Of a DNA stretch of 64,000 nucleotides, positions 61,462 through 64,000 are shown in pieces; the stretch's first letter is position 1, and every line of letters starts with the position of its first letter. The translations under genes and the position numbers were made by a program. Origin of the DNA: Pseudomonas brassicacearum (GTDB lineage Bacteria > Pseudomonadota > Gammaproteobacteria > Pseudomonadales > Pseudomonadaceae); assembly GCF_000585995.1 (NCBI RefSeq), contig NZ_CP007410.1:5421430-5485429 (forward strand), written 5' to 3'. Under the pieces are notes generated by a model, which made no database searches, was not told the DNA's origin, and worked only from the letters and a program-made list of their open reading frames with translations.

Positions 61462-62325
61462 TCAGCGCTGGGTTTGTGGTTCAACCACCACCGTACACGT
61501 CATCCCCGCCGCCAGCAGCACACCCTCCGGCACTTCATCAAGATGAATCCGCACCGGCACCCGCTGGGCCAGGCGCACCCAGTTGAAGGTCGGGTTGACG
61601 TCGGCGATCAGTTCGCGGCTAGCCGGGTTGTCGCGGTCATAGATGCCCCGAGAAACGCTTTCCACATGGCCCTTGAGCACTTCACCGCTCATCAGCTGTA
61701 GCTGCGCCGAATCGCCGACCCGCACCTTGGGCAGTTTGGTCTCTTCGAAGTAGCCGTAGACCCAGAACGAATGCATGTCCACCACGGCCATTTTCGCCTC
61801 ACCGATGCGCGCATAGTCGCCGCGATGGACGTTGAGGTTGGTGACGTAGCCGTCCACCGCCGCGCGAACCTCGGTGCGCGCCAGGTTCAGCTCAGCCGCC
61901 TCCAGTTGCGCCTGGGCGTGTTGGTAATCGGCCAGGGCCGAGTCGGCAAGGTTGCTGGCGTCGTCGCGGTTTTCCCGGGAGATCACCAGGCTGTCCAGGT
62001 CGGCGCGGCGATGGGCGTTGACCTTGCGCATTTCCCAGGTGGCCTTGCGCGATGCCACCAGGGCGCTCGCCTGCTTGACCGCAAGGCGGTAATGCTCGGG
62101 GTCGATGCGCATCAACAAGTCGCCCTTGTTCACCCGTTGGTTGTCACGCACCGGCACCTCCACCACCTCGCCGCTGACATCGGGAGCGACGTTGATGATG
62201 TCGGCCCGCACCCGGCCATCGCGGGTCCAGGGAGTATTCATGTAATGCACCCACAGCGTACGGCCGATCCACAGCGCCAGGGCCAACACCAACAGCGTCG
62301 CCAGCAGACTGAAAAACTTTTTCAT
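61462..62325 (-). CDS. HlyD/AaeA-family periplasmic adaptor protein
   Basis: A 287-residue membrane fusion protein for the FUSC pump. An N-terminal anchor (about residues 5-24) is followed by the biotinyl-lipoyl half VAPDVSGEVVEVPVRDNQRVNKGD, an alpha-hairpin, and the second lipoyl half VRAAVDGYVTNLNVHRGDYARIG. The barrel domain includes YGYFEETKLPKVRVGD, a close match to AaeA. It lies ten bases after the DUF1656 gene. Its likely role is in efflux of aromatic acids or fusaric-acid-like compounds. Confidence 0.88.
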   Translation of the reverse strand: MKKFFSLLATLLVLALALWIGRTLWVHYMNTPWTRDGRVRADIINVAPDVSGEVVEVPVRDNQRVNKGDLLMRIDPEHYRLAVKQASALVASRKATWEMRKVNAHRRADLDSLVISRENRDDASNLADSALADYQHAQAQLEAAELNLARTEVRAAVDGYVTNLNVHRGDYARIGEAKMAVVDMHSFWVYGYFEETKLPKVRVGDSAQLQLMSGEVLKGHVESVSRGIYDRDNPASRELIADVNPTFNWVRLAQRVPVRIHLDEVPEGVLLAAGMTCTVVVEPQTQR

Positions 62326-62335
62326 CGCATCGATC

Positions 62336-62536
62336 TCAACGGTAGACCGTCAGCGCCAGCGCGCCGAACAGACAGGTAAACAGACTCAGGCGCAGCAGCG
62401 CCGGGTGCCAGAAGAAGCGGTACAGGTCCAACCCCGACAGGAAACGGTCCAGCACCCAGGCCAGGGCGGCGGCGATGAAAAACATCAGGGTCATGGTGGG
62501 CATGTACACGCCATGGAAGGCGATCTCACGGGGCAT
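62336..62536 (-). CDS. DUF1656 membrane protein (AaeX-like)
   Basis: A 66-residue protein with two membrane segments (TLMFFIAAALAWVLDRFL and LLRLSLFTCLFGALALTVY) and the family opening REIAFHGVYMP. It overlaps the FUSC gene by 11 bases and precedes the HlyD gene, the standard aaeBXA-type order. Its role in the pump is unknown. Confidence 0.85.
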   Translation of the reverse strand: MPREIAFHGVYMPTMTLMFFIAAALAWVLDRFLSGLDLYRFFWHPALLRLSLFTCLFGALALTVYR

Positions 62537-64000
62537 GTGCGGATTCCTGGGACAACGGTGTGGCCTGCGGCATGGCATAGCCGGCCAAGGGCGATTGCGG
62601 GTCGAGCAGTGAAGTGCGGATGAAATGCAGGTAGCTTTTCACCCGACGCAGGGCCGAGGTGTCGAAATGCGGGGCGAAGGGCTCATCGGTGGCCTGTACA
62701 CGACTGATGGCGTGGTCCACTGCCACCAGGGCACGCTCCAGATTGTTCTGGCCTGGCTGGCGGAACAGACGCACCAGCGCCCGCCCCATCACACGGATCG
62801 CCTGGCGCCACGGCTGTCTTTCGGCATAAGCCGGATGCACCGGCAAAATAGCCTGTTCCTTGCGCAACTCAATAATCGCGTGCCCGACTTCCAGCACCAC
62901 GAACATCCAGCGCAGCAGATCCCGTTGCACCCGGGGCTGCCCCGCCGCCAGCCCGTAGGCTTGATGCAGGAGGTCGCGAGTACCACTTTCGAAGCTCGAC
63001 GCCAGCCCTTTGAGCTTGCCACTGATGGCAAACACCACTTGCTCGCGCAAATCCTGTTCAAGCCTGCGCCACAACCAGCGGCTGTTGGGCGGCAGAATGA
63101 TCGCCCCGGCAGCGGCGCACACCAGCATGCCGAGGATCATCGCAAGGTAATCGTTGATAAAGGTGTAGGGGTTGTAGACCGTCAGGTTGTCCGGCACCGA
63201 GCCGGTGCTGAAAAAAATCAGCAGTCCCAGCCCGACCCCGGCGTATTGCGGCCGGGAACTGAGGAACGAGCCGAGCATGATTACCGGCGTCAGCATCACG
63301 CAAAGAAGGGGGAAACCGTCGATCAGCGGGAAGATGAAAAACATCTCGACGAAGCCGATCAACGCGCCGAACAACGTGCCGCAGGCCATCTGGAACGCCA
63401 TGCGCTTGGGGTTCGGCGTCGCGGCCGACAAGCCCACCGTGGCGGCGGCGATCATCGTCATGGTCGCGCCGCTCGGCCAGGCCGTGGCGACCCAATAACT
63501 GCCCAGCACCAGCAGGATGAAGGCGGCGCGAAACCCCGAGGCAGCCGCCGCCAGCCCATTGGTCTGCGGCACGAACGGTTCGTCCCAGCGCTCGCGTTCG
63601 TGGCGATGATCAGCCAGGGAGGCATGGGTCAGGGCGTAGCCGTGCAGGTCGTCGACGAAGCGATAGAGCAGCTCATAGGCGGTGTGGAAGTCCAGCTGCT
63701 CACCATCGCTCGGCGCCGTCTCCTGGAACAACGCCCGCAATCGCCGCACCTGGGCCGGCAAGTCGGCCTTGTAGTCGGCCAGTGCCGTCGCCAGACGCGC
63801 CGCATCGGCATCGGTCAGGGCCCGTGCGCTGAAGCCGTCCAGCAGTTCGGCAAGGTTTTGCAAACCGGGTTTGATGGCGTCCACCACGTGATTCGCCGCG
63901 CTGCTGCGCAAGCGCTCGAGCAACTGGTGCAGGGCGTTGAAGCGAGTGGTGACGCCCATGAACTCGCTGTTCAAGCGACTGAGCCGCCCGTTACGCCAAC
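62526..64000 (-). CDS. FUSC-family efflux permease (AaeB-like), N-terminus outside the window
   Basis: The frame stays open to the window end (WRNGRLSRLNSEF precedes the possible TTG at 63974), so the visible 491 codons are the C-terminal part of a pump of about 700 residues. It has the central soluble helical region (residues near the window edge), then the second FUSC membrane domain (ILLVLGSYWVATAWPSGATMTMIAAATVGLSAATPNP) and further spans ending near IILPPNSRWLW. A cytoplasmic C-terminal helical domain follows. With the two genes downstream it forms an aae-like efflux operon. Confidence 0.88.
   Translation of the reverse strand, partial: WRNGRLSRLNSEFMGVTTRFNALHQLLERLRSSAANHVVDAIKPGLQNLAELLDGFSARALTDADAARLATALADYKADLPAQVRRLRALFQETAPSDGEQLDFHTAYELLYRFVDDLHGYALTHASLADHRHERERWDEPFVPQTNGLAAAASGFRAAFILLVLGSYWVATAWPSGATMTMIAAATVGLSAATPNPKRMAFQMACGTLFGALIGFVEMFFIFPLIDGFPLLCVMLTPVIMLGSFLSSRPQYAGVGLGLLIFFSTGSVPDNLTVYNPYTFINDYLAMILGMLVCAAAGAIILPPNSRWLWRRLEQDLREQVVFAISGKLKGLASSFESGTRDLLHQAYGLAAGQPRVQRDLLRWMFVVLEVGHAIIELRKEQAILPVHPAYAERQPWRQAIRVMGRALVRLFRQPGQNNLERALVAVDHAISRVQATDEPFAPHFDTSALRRVKSYLHFIRTSLLDPQSPLAGYAMPQATPLSQESAHAP

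Overview
The window is a GC-rich chromosomal segment from a fluorescent pseudomonad (Pseudomonas fluorescens complex). The complete alginate operon, the dauBAR-type D-arginine locus beside rhlB, the pepA-holC-valS cluster, the aapJQMP-type transporter and many REP/REPIN palindromes of the GTGGCGAGGGAGC and TGTGGGAGCGAGC types all point there. Nothing looks like a prophage, plasmid or integrated island. The one clearly accessory gene is an RHS polymorphic toxin.

Layout. 1-6.6 kb: the 3' end of mltF, then a minus-strand housekeeping run lepA-lepB-rnc-era-recO-pdxJ (translation, secretion, RNA processing, pyridoxal phosphate). 6.8-16 kb: lptFG (LPS export) divergent from pepA-holC-small conserved gene-valS, then rlmF. 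16.2-22.3 kb: an HU protein, yejK with a membrane glutaredoxin, a GST-like protein, a GIY-YIG protein, an NTF2-like protein, and a GntR regulator with a CynX-like MFS exporter. 22.4-23 kb: an MqsA antitoxin without an intact toxin. 23-27.2 kb: general L-amino-acid ABC transporter aapJQMP. 27.7-33.9 kb: carboxylesterase, rhlB, dauB, a frameshifted dauA, dauR and a cationic amino-acid binding protein. 34-38.4 kb: moaCDE, a PIN-PhoH protein and a polysaccharide-deacetylase-like protein. 38.7-56.9 kb: yaaA, a long AT-rich regulatory region, and the twelve-gene alginate operon algD-8-44-K-E-G-X-L-I-J-F-A, closed by a strong terminator. 57-59.8 kb: the RHS toxin. 59.9-64 kb: a small membrane protein, an SDR enzyme and an AaeBXA-like efflux operon whose FUSC gene runs off the end.

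How the genes work together. AlgA and AlgD make GDP-mannuronate. Alg8 and Alg44 polymerise it under c-di-GMP control. AlgG, X, L, K and E form the periplasmic and outer-membrane modification/export machine, and AlgI, J, F and X acetylate the polymer. DauB and DauA would racemise or catabolise arginine, with a nearby binding protein that appears to share the same operator.

Most notable observations: a solo REP element forms part of the AlgK signal-peptide coding sequence; the RHS protein carries a cholera-toxin-like ADP-ribosyltransferase tip and has no immunity gene downstream; dauA is frameshifted in a C5 run; a palindrome shared by dauB and the binding-protein gene is a candidate DauR operator; an MqsA gene retains an MqsA-type operator and an apparent mqsR relic; the pdxJ-lepA block appears relocated between REPINs; and the gene normally found between lepB and rnc is reduced to a 39-codon ORF.
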